A stretch of DNA of 27,565 nt. It comes from a virus. Positions 1-7,081 of the stretch are shown here, piece after piece. Location of the stretch: positions 1 to 27,565 of IMG/VR virus record IMGVR_UViG_3300017969_000098; one strand, given 5' to 3'. Each line of letters starts with the position of its first letter. The stretch's first letter is position 1. The notes beneath the pieces were generated by a model. That model worked only from the letters and a program-made list of their open reading frames with translations, was not told the DNA's origin and did not search any database. The position numbers and the translations under genes were made by a program.

Positions 1-368
1 CAATCCTCTGTGTAGTATGGCTCCAGAATTAGGTTTAAATTTTTGATGTGTTTGGCAAATTCAATGGAGTTTACAGAACGTGAATCTTTGTAATACAAGT
101 CATGATTGCCAACAATGAAATGGTTTTGTTCAAATGCAGATGCAATTTTTTCTAAGTTTTTTAATGAGTGTTGCAGTGTGGTGATGTTGATGGTGGCTCT
201 TTGATGATGCCAATCACCTAAGAATATACATGTTTCGCAGCCTTGTGATTGAGCGTGTTGAATGAACCAATCCACATAACGATCACAGTCTTCGTTGAAC
301 TGTCGTGAATTGCCTTTGTTGCCAAAGTGAATGTCAGCAAACACTGCCGCACGTTTGAAAGTTTGCAT
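1..368 (-). CDS. 47: gp47-like recombination endonuclease subunit (Mre11/SbcD family), partial
   Basis: This is the N-terminal 122 codons of a calcineurin-like metallophosphoesterase; the rest lies beyond the left edge. Visible metal-binding motifs are DIH (residues 12-14), GDWHH (51-55) and VGNHD (86-90), the order found in Mre11, SbcD and T4 gp47. In T4, gp47 pairs with the ATPase gp46 to process double-strand ends during recombination-dependent replication, so gp46 is expected just outside the window on the same strand. The start is the ATG whose complement is 366-368. It follows a TTGCAT-N17-TATAAT promoter by 8 nt, which supports this start. T4 gp47 is about 340 residues, so roughly a third is present. 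The fold is clear; assignment to gp47 rather than another SbcD-like nuclease rests on the T4-like context and on gp55 nearby. Confidence 0.88.
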   Translation of the reverse strand, partial: MQTFKRAAVFADIHFGNKGNSRQFNEDCDRYVDWFIQHAQSQGCETCIFLGDWHHQRATINITTLQHSLKNLEKIASAFEQNHFIVGNHDLYYKDSRSVNSIEFAKHIKNLNLILEPYYTED

Positions 369-376
369 TGAGTTTT

Positions 377-405
377 ATTATAAGATAATTATTATGATAA
401 TGCAA
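377..405 (-). promoter_or_regulatory. sigma70-like promoter of gp47
   Basis: On the minus strand, TTGCAT (complement of 400-405) is followed by exactly 17 nt and then TATAAT (complement of 377-382), 8 nt before the gp47 ATG. The -10 is a perfect consensus, and the -35 keeps the TTG. The same pair with the same spacing precedes gp55. The -35 lies within the first codons of the divergent SGNH-like gene. Confidence 0.55.
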
Positions 406-1062
406 TACGGATTTTATTCTAATACATTGATCAGATTTCCATCGTACGAAAATTACAAATGCAATGATCATGGTTTCCGCACACATGAATTTACTGATTG
501 GTCTAATTATTGCCTTGTGTTAGGAGAATCAAATGTATTTGGTATCGATGTGCCTGATGGCAAAACAGTAAGTGAAGTATTGGAACAAACCGTTGATTAT
601 AAAATTTATAATTTAGGTCAACCTGGCGCATCTTGTGAAGAATGTGTCAGAATACTTTACTCTTTTGGTGAAACGCCAGCACCGAAAAAAGTCATTATGA
701 TTTGGCCTTATTTTCTAAGAAGAAACTATCAAGATTTAGATAACATTGTAAGAATCACAGGCAGTCATAATCCTGAATACACTAAACATATTGTCAACAA
801 TAATCCTGACATGGATATTGCACATTTTCTACAACAAGTATTTTTTGTGGAACAGTGGTGTTCATGGAGACGTGTGGAATGTTATCATTTCTTAGTGTCT
901 GCAGAAAATTCTATTATGTTGCAGAGTCGTGGTAAAACTTTTGATAGATTATTTTTGCATTCTTTTGAAAATCATGCAAGGGATATTTCAGACACAGGTG
1001 GCCATTTTGGATCAGGCTCGCATAGAGCTTTTGCAAACTATATTAAAACTTCTTGCTTTTAG
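394..1062 (+). CDS. SGNH/GDSL hydrolase-like protein
   Basis: A 222-residue frame read from ATG 394; a second in-frame ATG follows at 400. The longer in-frame start at 331 would run through the divergent gp47 start and its promoter, so it was not used. Features resembling SGNH hydrolases are a nucleophile block LGES with Ser46 following a hydrophobic strand, an NLGQPGAS stretch like the glycine block, and a C-terminal D200-x3-H204-x-G motif followed by H210. Family members usually have D-x2-H, so the spacing is off by one and activity is uncertain. Substrates of the family include acyl and acetyl esters; none can be named here. There is no signal peptide or membrane segment. The gene sits between two minus-strand genes and its end overlaps the gp55 end by 20 nt. 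No good promoter is seen. The family call is tentative. Confidence 0.5.
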   Translation: MIMQYGFYSNTLIRFPSYENYKCNDHGFRTHEFTDWSNYCLVLGESNVFGIDVPDGKTVSEVLEQTVDYKIYNLGQPGASCEECVRILYSFGETPAPKKVIMIWPYFLRRNYQDLDNIVRITGSHNPEYTKHIVNNNPDMDIAHFLQQVFFVEQWCSWRRVECYHFLVSAENSIMLQSRGKTFDRLFLHSFENHARDISDTGGHFGSGSHRAFANYIKTSCF

Positions 1063-1828
1063 CATCAATTTCTCGCTCTGCTTTTTGTTTAATTTCCCAT
1101 TCCATTTGTCTAGTGTGTGAAGGCATCATTCCGTTTTCTTGTAAAATATCATCACGTAGAGCTTGATTTTTTTTCTCAACATTTAGAATGCGTGTAAATG
1201 AATTTGTTATTGCCGCTGTGTAATAAGCAAATGGATTGTCTGATTTAGATTCATCAAACTGTAGACCGATCTGACTCAACTGCATGAGTGCTTGTCCCTG
1301 CATTTCGTCATTGTAGGTGTAACCACGCCAGTTGCCTCTGGTGCCATATCTTTGTGTCAACAATAGAAACATTTTTGCTAGTTTGTTAGTCATCTTGCCA
1401 TGATCTACTGAAAATCGACCATTTTGCAGTCCGTCTTTCCAATGCGATTTTGCAACACACATCAATTCGTCTTGATCGTTATATCTCCAGTGTTGAAAAG
1501 GAGGAAAGTTAACTTTCATTTTAGAATCAGCAATAGTTTTTGGTTTTGCCTTTCTTGCAGAATTTGGTATGTGATCAAATGTCATGATTCTAAAAACAAC
1601 ATCATGTTTATCGAAGTTTTGTGGTTTGATTGTTTCTCCAGAACGTTTGCTCAGTCTTTTGGCTCGCTCTCTTTTTGCTTGTGCAACAGTGCGAATGTTG
1701 ATTTTGTCCACTGATGGTAGTATAAGATCATATTCTTTGTCTTCGTCTGTGAGAAAAGAACAGTATGTGGACTTTGACTTGTGTATTTCAGCCAACATGT
1801 CCTTGTTGTTAAGATAATTGACAGCCAT
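1043..1828 (-). CDS. 55: late-transcription sigma factor, gp55-like, with N-terminal extension
   Basis: A 261-residue protein. Residues about 118-220 align by eye with T4 gp55: an ELM...KDGL helix, then TQRYGTRGNWRGYT, EMQGQALMQ and FDESKSDNPFAYYTAAITNSF (188-211), matching T4's SGYT, QEMIADGI and [21 protein letters not shown]. This is the sigma region 2-like part that binds polymerase and recognises the TATAAATA box. T4 gp55 is 185 residues. Here an extra segment of about 115 residues precedes the core, is rich in Lys/Arg at 50-70, and itself begins with NNKDMLAEIHKSK. The C-terminus is highly charged and lacks the hydrophobic clamp-binding tail of T4 gp55. In T4 the protein works with gp33 and the sliding clamp gp45. 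A TTGCAT-N17-TATAAT promoter lies 7 nt upstream. The gene is divergent from gp48, whose late promoter it presumably activates. Confidence 0.85.
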   Translation of the reverse strand: MAVNYLNNKDMLAEIHKSKSTYCSFLTDEDKEYDLILPSVDKINIRTVAQAKRERAKRLSKRSGETIKPQNFDKHDVVFRIMTFDHIPNSARKAKPKTIADSKMKVNFPPFQHWRYNDQDELMCVAKSHWKDGLQNGRFSVDHGKMTNKLAKMFLLLTQRYGTRGNWRGYTYNDEMQGQALMQLSQIGLQFDESKSDNPFAYYTAAITNSFTRILNVEKKNQALRDDILQENGMMPSHTRQMEWEIKQKAEREIDAKSKKF

Positions 1829-1835
1829 GTATTGA

Positions 1836-1864
1836 ATTATAAACTATACAGTTAATTTATGCAA
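1836..1864 (-). promoter_or_regulatory. sigma70-like promoter of gp55
   Basis: Minus strand: TTGCAT (complement of 1859-1864), a 17-nt spacer, TATAAT (complement of 1836-1841), then 7 nt to the gp55 ATG. The arrangement is identical to that of gp47. The -35 shares two bases with the plus-strand late box of gp48 at 1863-1870, so the two promoters interlock. Confidence 0.55.
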
Positions 1865-1870
1865 TAAATA
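1863..1870 (+). promoter_or_regulatory. T4-type late promoter of gp48
   Basis: AATAAATA matches the T4/cyanophage late -10 box at seven of eight positions and stands exactly 6 nt before the ATG of gp48. No Shine-Dalgarno sequence lies between the box and the ATG. By T4 geometry the transcript would begin within one or two bases of the start codon. Confidence 0.75.
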
Positions 1871-1876
1871 TTTACA

Positions 1877-2758
1877 ATGGCATCTTTTTCGAACTTTTTA
1901 AACAAAGGATCTAATTTTTTAACCGGAGCAGCCGGTTCTATAGCCAATAGACTTGCACAAGCAGGTCTGCCAGTGGGTGGCATTTTTAATTCTAAAACGC
2001 AATCCAGTCTGCAATCAAATGTTGGAGCACCATCGTCAACAGGCGATTGGGCAGTTAAGGTTACTGTGTCAGATGCTGTGTTTAATGATTTGATGGCAGA
2101 TGCTCCTGTTTTTCCAGATTCGTTCAAAAAAGTAAAAGGCCTAAGATTTCCTGTGACACCATTTATCAACATGTCGCATTCTGCGGCTTATGATGCTCGG
2201 TCTGTCATACACAACAATTATCCTTATTATGCATACCAAAATTCGCAGGTTGATCAAATGACTATTGCAGGATCGTTTCCTGTGCAAAACAAAAATGATG
2301 GACTCAATTGGATAGCATCATTGCACTTTTTAAGAACTGTTACAAAAATGTATTATGGTGGAGGGAAAAATCAAGGCAATCCGCCACCAGTGTGTAGATT
2401 AAACGGATACGGAGATTATGTGTACAAAGATGTTCCTGTGGTTATCACAAACTTTACAGTTGAATTGAGAGAACAAGTTGATTACATTGGTGTTGATGTT
2501 CCTACTGGAGGTCGACCAGATGCTATTGCAGAGGCCCTCAATGGAACCGTTGATCCTGGATTGACAGCAGATGCTGGTTTTCTGCAAGGTTCTAATGTGA
2601 CCAGAGCAGTAGAAAGTTCTGGCTCAACAAACTATGTGCCAACAGATTCACTGATATCAATCACAGTGGTGCCAGTGTACTCGAGAAATAAAATTTCGAA
2701 TCAGTTTAATTTAAAAGATTTTGCTTCTGGTAAACTAACTGACAAAGGATTCATTTAA
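1877..2758 (+). CDS. 48: baseplate tail tube cap protein, gp48-like
   Basis: A 293-residue structural protein at the head of the baseplate operon. In T4-like phages gp48 and gp54 join the baseplate hub to the tail tube and start tube polymerisation. The sequence has an Ala/Gly-rich N-terminus (MASFSNFLNKGSNF), a central FPVTPFINMSHSAAYD and NNYPYYAYQNSQVDQMTI region (about residues 93-130), and a C-terminal SITVVPVYSRNKISNQFNL typical of this class, which resembles tube proteins. It is shorter than T4 gp48 (364). Position directly before gp53 and after gp55 supports gp48 over gp54; gp54 is usually not recognised in marine relatives. The start is fixed by the late promoter 6 nt upstream. It ends in TAATG, overlapping gp53 by one base. 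Confidence 0.72.
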   Translation: MASFSNFLNKGSNFLTGAAGSIANRLAQAGLPVGGIFNSKTQSSLQSNVGAPSSTGDWAVKVTVSDAVFNDLMADAPVFPDSFKKVKGLRFPVTPFINMSHSAAYDARSVIHNNYPYYAYQNSQVDQMTIAGSFPVQNKNDGLNWIASLHFLRTVTKMYYGGGKNQGNPPPVCRLNGYGDYVYKDVPVVITNFTVELREQVDYIGVDVPTGGRPDAIAEALNGTVDPGLTADAGFLQGSNVTRAVESSGSTNYVPTDSLISITVVPVYSRNKISNQFNLKDFASGKLTDKGFI

Positions 2759-3057
2759 TGGCACAATACGCAAAAACTTCTCCTTATTATTCTACTGGAC
2801 AAGGCACAGAAACTCTAGGGATCCTCAGCAAAAGATTGTTTGCCTTTGAAGCAGATGACATTTTGTATGAAATAGATTCATTTTATGAAAGACGTCCAGA
2901 TCTACTTGCACATGATCTTTATGGTTCTGCAAAATTATGGTGGGTATTCATGCACCGTAACATGGACACAATCACTGACCCGATATGGGATTTTGTTGCA
3001 GGCACACAGATTAAAATCCCTAAAAAAACAACACTTGAAAAATATTTAGGAATCTAA
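2758..3057 (+). CDS. 53: baseplate wedge protein gp53
   Basis: A 99-residue protein with the gp53 hallmarks: SPYYST near the start, an ILYEIDSFYERRPDLLAHDL segment, LWWVF (about 60-64), then DPIWDFVAGTQIKIP at 74-88, which resembles a LysM-like turn. gp53 clamps wedge subunits around the hub during baseplate assembly. It is about half the length of T4 gp53 (196), keeping the conserved core. The ATG shares a base with the gp48 stop, and AAGGA at 2745-2749 lies 8 nt upstream, so translation is coupled and Shine-Dalgarno driven. No separate promoter is seen. Confidence 0.85.
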   Translation: MAQYAKTSPYYSTGQGTETLGILSKRLFAFEADDILYEIDSFYERRPDLLAHDLYGSAKLWWVFMHRNMDTITDPIWDFVAGTQIKIPKKTTLEKYLGI

Positions 3058-3060
3058 AAG

Positions 3061-5349
3061 ATGACCATTAATAGACTTACTAATTTTAAGTCAGATGAAC
3101 TAGGATCTAAGTCAAACAAACAAAATACAATTGCTGATAATTCTTTTCTCAAGTTGCAAAGCGATCGCACAAAACCTGCAGATATACGTTTGGTTTTGGA
3201 TGACATGGATGAAATTGCAAAACGCAATAGCCTCATCGATCAAATAGGTGCACCCCAAACTAATTTTGCTTCATATGGTACAGGCCTTGCAAACGAATCA
3301 TCGTCCACTACAAATGTAGGTGCTTCTGTCACTCCTCCTAGATCAAATCCTCTACATGACTTTGAACCAGTCAATTACTTGATATCGCTCAGTGCTATCA
3401 GCAAAGACAATTTTAATTCTGGAGGGCAAGGACGGGAAATATTGATTGCTCGAAGTGGAGGCAAAGGCCCACAAGGTGAAGGTGTGCTAGGAAAAGACTA
3501 CTACATCGACAATCTTGTAATCCGAAACACAGTGTCTCCTACATCAGAAGGAAAGTCTGGCACAGTGTTTCAAATATTATTTGATGTGACAGAACCATAC
3601 GGCACTTCGTTTATTGATGCTTTGATAACCTCAGCCAACACACTGGGATTTGAAAATCATCTCAAAGCTGTCTACAAGTTAAAAGTTGAATTCAAAGGAG
3701 TCAATGATGACGGTGAACCATCTGGAGCACCGATTGATTATGCTACCAGAATAATCCCCATACACATCTACTCAGTGCAAATGAATGTTGCCGCCGGAGT
3801 GACCACATACAGTTTACAGTGTGTGCCAGCCACATATCTTGGTGTCACAGAATTGCACAGTGTTACACAGGAACAAATTACTGTCACAGGCGACACTGTA
3901 GGACAAGTGGTGACAGATTTCATGCAAAAATACAATGCAACATTAAAAACTCTAAAGAGTGAAAATAGGATACAAAATCCTGATGAATATGAATTGAGTA
4001 TATCTGAATCTGCAAAAGAAATAGTTGAATCAAAAATTCCTTATGATGCAAATTCCCGTTCGGCTAATATTATTAACATTTCGAACCAATTCGAAGGACC
4101 ACCAGGATATCAGGGACGGCGAGAGATCACAGTGCCTGCAAACACATCAATTCAAGCATTCATTGAAGCAGTGGTGCGAGAGAGCAATTTTTATAGACTA
4201 CAGTTTGATGCGAACGGTGATCCAAAAGATGATTTTTTAATGACATTAAGAACAAACACTAGATTAGAAATACTACAAGAAACTGGCGGAGGTGGAGGCA
4301 ACAGACCAGTCTATAAATTTATTTGGGTGTTGAGACCGCAAAAGGTAAGTGCTAGTTATGTAAACAAAGAAGCAGAAGATTTGGTCAGTAATGTTATTCC
4401 TGTGAGAACATACAATTATTTGTACACAGGACAAAACAAAGACATACTTGATTTTGATGTAACTTACAAATTTGGTTATTATCAGGCAATTCCATATTTT
4501 AAACGCACTGGAACCAACACAGAAAACGATGCATACTCTGGCGAAAACCCAGAAGAAACATCAAACGAAGACACCACAGGTCAACAGGGGTCTGGCACAT
4601 CACAAGTGACCACTGAAGCAATACGTCAACGCAAAGACGGATTCATTGCTGATTTAAACACAGAAAATGGCGAGGTCGCAACAATATTTGAACAAATCAT
4701 ACAAGACCCATCTGCAGACTTATTGGTTACTCAAATGGAAATTATTGGTGATCCCTGTTGGATAGAACAAAAAAGTGTGCTGAATGAGTCATATCAGAAT
4801 TCATATCTTGAAGGATCTCCTAACATAGATAGATTTGGAGCAGTAACAACTGACGAATATGAAGTTTATGTTAAAATACAATTCAAAACACCTACAGATT
4901 TAAATGATGAAACCGGTCTTTTCAACATTGATCAAGCGGCATTTTTTTCTGGAATATACAAAGTGTATATCTGTGAATCAAGATTTGCAGGCGGAATGTT
5001 TACAAATGTTTTACAAATGGTGAGAATGCGACATCAACCTACAGATAAAGAAATTTTTGACAACAGCAAAACAAAAACTTTTGTGGTAGACAGTCAAGAT
5101 GTGCAAGGAGGTAGCAAAGTCAACATAGATGAAATACTTTCTAATCTAGATGCTTTAGAAGACAACACCACAAGCAATGCTATCAAGTCACTGAACAAAA
5201 CACAAAAGTTGGCCTTTGATGTGCTGACAAGTAGAAATTATATTTTGAATCCTCTTTCTGAAGAAGAAGCTCTTGCTAGGGTAAAACAGCAATTCATTGA
5301 CAACAGATCTGCTGACACAAGACTACAAGATAGATTGGGTGACAACTAA
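3061..5349 (+). CDS. baseplate hub protein (gp27-like by position and C-terminal motif)
   Basis: A 762-residue protein of the hub type. Residues about 95-290 form a beta-rich region containing NYLISLSAIS and repeated FDVTEPYGTSFIDAL-like strands. A Gly-run loop (GGGGG near 411-415) and a polar low-complexity stretch (about 480-530, rich in Glu, Thr, Gln) follow. The C-terminal third has GDPCWI, then FFSGIYKVYICESRFAGGMF and LQMVRMRHQ. The pattern of SGxYxV...FxxGxFxxxLxxxR is characteristic of phage hub proteins of the gp27/gpD/gp44 class. Such proteins form the trimeric hub that holds the spike, and the next gene is the gp5 spike. T4 gp27 is only 391 residues, so this is nearly twice as long, and direct homology could not be shown by eye. 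AGGA at 3048-3051 lies 9 nt before the ATG. The stop overlaps the gp5 start by one base. Confidence 0.6.
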   Translation: MTINRLTNFKSDELGSKSNKQNTIADNSFLKLQSDRTKPADIRLVLDDMDEIAKRNSLIDQIGAPQTNFASYGTGLANESSSTTNVGASVTPPRSNPLHDFEPVNYLISLSAISKDNFNSGGQGREILIARSGGKGPQGEGVLGKDYYIDNLVIRNTVSPTSEGKSGTVFQILFDVTEPYGTSFIDALITSANTLGFENHLKAVYKLKVEFKGVNDDGEPSGAPIDYATRIIPIHIYSVQMNVAAGVTTYSLQCVPATYLGVTELHSVTQEQITVTGDTVGQVVTDFMQKYNATLKTLKSENRIQNPDEYELSISESAKEIVESKIPYDANSRSANIINISNQFEGPPGYQGRREITVPANTSIQAFIEAVVRESNFYRLQFDANGDPKDDFLMTLRTNTRLEILQETGGGGGNRPVYKFIWVLRPQKVSASYVNKEAEDLVSNVIPVRTYNYLYTGQNKDILDFDVTYKFGYYQAIPYFKRTGTNTENDAYSGENPEETSNEDTTGQQGSGTSQVTTEAIRQRKDGFIADLNTENGEVATIFEQIIQDPSADLLVTQMEIIGDPCWIEQKSVLNESYQNSYLEGSPNIDRFGAVTTDEYEVYVKIQFKTPTDLNDETGLFNIDQAAFFSGIYKVYICESRFAGGMFTNVLQMVRMRHQPTDKEIFDNSKTKTFVVDSQDVQGGSKVNIDEILSNLDALEDNTTSNAIKSLNKTQKLAFDVLTSRNYILNPLSEEEALARVKQQFIDNRSADTRLQDRLGDN

Positions 5350-6815
5350 TGGCAGAAAATAGAACCAAAAGAATCACAGACATAGAACAAGCCATCAAAC
5401 AGTTTCCTGGACCGTATGTTGGATATGTCAAAAACCCAACAGATGTTAATAGGATGGGAAGATTGTTTGTTCATATTCCAGAACTGCATGGCGAGTATGA
5501 TGAAACCAACAAACAGCAGTCTGCTCAAACTGTGCCATGTCAATACTGTTCACCATTTGCTGGGCAAACACCTTTAGGTGACACATCTCAAGATCCAAGA
5601 GAATTTGCCAACACTCAAAAATCATACGGGTTCTGGATGGTGCCACCAGACATCAACACCAAGGTGCTTGTTGTATTTGCAAATGGCAACACCAATCAAG
5701 CATATTGGATTGGTTGTGTGTTTGATGATTACATGAATCACATGACTCCGGGAGTAGCATCCTCTGACAGATTTGTAGGCAACAGTGATCAAAACTCAAG
5801 ATATTTTGATGAACTTGGTTTGAGCAAAGCACCTGTGGCTGAAGCACAACGGCGTGCAGAATCAAACAATGTGGCTAGAATCAACACCAAAGCCAGAGAA
5901 GATGTAGCATTTACAACTCGACCTATTCATGTGCCACAAACAGAAACGCTTGTAAATCAAGGATTGGTGTCTGATGATGTACGCGGTACAACAACATCAT
6001 CAGCAAGACGTGAAACACCTTCACAAGTGTTTGGAATATCAACACCAGGTCCAATTGATTTTGAAGGACAAAAAATTAACAAACGAGAATCAATCAACAG
6101 ACATGGCAAAATTTATAATAACTCATCTGATGAATTTGATTTTACTCGAGTGGCGCATTCACGCCTAGGCGGACATTCGTTTGTAATGGATGATGGAACT
6201 CCAAGGTTTAGAGAAGGCAACCAAGACAAGACAACTATTGAAAATGAATTGATTCGTTTGCGAACTCGTTCAGGTGCACAGGTCCTACTGCACAATTCCA
6301 AAGACGTTGTATACATTATTAATAATTCAGGCACTGCTTGGTTAGAATTCACGCAAGACGGTAAAATTGATATCTATGCAAAAGATTCTATTTCTGTTCA
6401 CACAGAAAACGACATGAATTTTAGAGCAGAACGTGACATCAATATTGAAGCAGGAAGGAATGTTAATTTAAAAGCAACTGGTGAAAACACTACAACTGGT
6501 CAAACCACAGGGCGTGTGCATGTAGATGCCGCAGGCAATTATGAATTGGTAGTTGGCACAGATGGTTTGATCAAAGCAGACGGCAGTATAAAGACATATG
6601 CAGGGACAGATTTTAATGTCAATACAGGTGAAGAAATACATTTTAACACAGATGGTAAGGTGTCTGCATCTGTTGTGTCTAGTTTATCAACTCATTCTAC
6701 TTCTTCAAAAACATCTATTCTAAAACGCATACCCACACAAGAACCGTGGGCAGATCATGAAGACAAAAAACGTGATGAAGTTACAGCAACACTGACAGAT
6801 AGGGAGCAATCATAA
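5349..6815 (+). CDS. 5: baseplate spike protein, gp5-like, no lysozyme domain visible
   Basis: A 488-residue cell-puncturing spike. Residues about 18-135 form an OB-fold (GPYVGYVKNPTDVNRMGRL, then PPDINTKVLVVFANGN and AYWIGCVFDDYMNHM). A polar linker runs to about 270. From GGHSFVMDDG the chain enters the beta-helix region: IRLRTRSGAQVLLHNS, AWLEFTQDGKIDIY, then short repeats such as DMNFRAERDINIEAGRNVNL. The C-terminus has PTQEPWADHE, also typical of gp5. T4 gp5 (575 residues) has a lysozyme domain between the OB-fold and helix; nothing like its catalytic Glu-Asp-Thr region is seen here, and the linker is too short for it. The trimer should sit on the hub (upstream gene) and carry the PAAR tip (downstream gene). 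Start and stop each overlap a neighbour by one base. The Shine-Dalgarno sequence is weak (GGGTGA, 5337-5342). Confidence 0.82.
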   Translation: MAENRTKRITDIEQAIKQFPGPYVGYVKNPTDVNRMGRLFVHIPELHGEYDETNKQQSAQTVPCQYCSPFAGQTPLGDTSQDPREFANTQKSYGFWMVPPDINTKVLVVFANGNTNQAYWIGCVFDDYMNHMTPGVASSDRFVGNSDQNSRYFDELGLSKAPVAEAQRRAESNNVARINTKAREDVAFTTRPIHVPQTETLVNQGLVSDDVRGTTTSSARRETPSQVFGISTPGPIDFEGQKINKRESINRHGKIYNNSSDEFDFTRVAHSRLGGHSFVMDDGTPRFREGNQDKTTIENELIRLRTRSGAQVLLHNSKDVVYIINNSGTAWLEFTQDGKIDIYAKDSISVHTENDMNFRAERDINIEAGRNVNLKATGENTTTGQTTGRVHVDAAGNYELVVGTDGLIKADGSIKTYAGTDFNVNTGEEIHFNTDGKVSASVVSSLSTHSTSSKTSILKRIPTQEPWADHEDKKRDEVTATLTDREQS

Positions 6816-7072
6816 TGCCAGGAGTTTGCAGAGATAACGACACAGCTGTTGGAGATCTTATTCCAAGTCAAACCACTGTGTACGCCAATGGTGAAGAAAT
6901 CATTGTTGATGGTGATTCTGTTGCCAATCACGGATTGCCTCCTCATGATGCACCTACTATGATAGCAGGATCCAACAATGTCTTTGTCGACAACAAGGCA
7001 GTGTGTAATGCAGGCGATCTTGCAACTTGTGGTGATGCAGCTACAGGTTCGGCCAATGTTTTTGTAGGTTAA
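6815..7072 (+). CDS. 5.4: PAAR-domain spike tip protein (T4 gp5.4-like)
   Basis: An 85-residue PAAR protein that should cap the gp5 beta-helix as a sharp metal-bound tip. It shows the PAAR pattern: an N-terminal MPGVCRDND, a strand pair around VYANGEEIIVDGD, HGLPPHDAPTM (39-49), SNNVFVDNKAVCNAGD (53-68) and a closing GSANVFVG. Candidate metal ligands are His39, His44, Cys64 and Cys72; which are used cannot be told. The length matches single-domain PAAR tips. AGGGAG at 6801-6806 lies 8 nt before the ATG, which overlaps the gp5 stop by one base. Its own stop codon lies inside the late promoter box of gp25. Confidence 0.88.
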   Translation: MPGVCRDNDTAVGDLIPSQTTVYANGEEIIVDGDSVANHGLPPHDAPTMIAGSNNVFVDNKAVCNAGDLATCGDAATGSANVFVG

Positions 7073-7075
7073 ATA
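7068..7075 (+). promoter_or_regulatory. degenerate T4-type late promoter of gp25
   Basis: GTTAAATA lies exactly 6 nt before the gp25 ATG, the same geometry as the other late boxes in the window. The last six bases match TATAAATA fully; the first two do not match. The box includes the TAA stop of the PAAR gene. A weak GTAGG is too far (13 nt) to be a good Shine-Dalgarno sequence. Confidence 0.45.
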
Positions 7076-7081
7076 TAAAAA

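Noticed and set aside
380-387. ATAAGATA, 6 nt before ATG 394, as a late promoter
   Set aside because: The spacing fits, but only about half the positions match TATAAATA and the same bases serve the divergent gp47 promoter.
331-393. Longer in-frame start for the SGNH-like gene
   Set aside because: It would run antisense through the gp47 start codon and promoter; the first convincing protein sequence starts at the ATG at 394 or 400.
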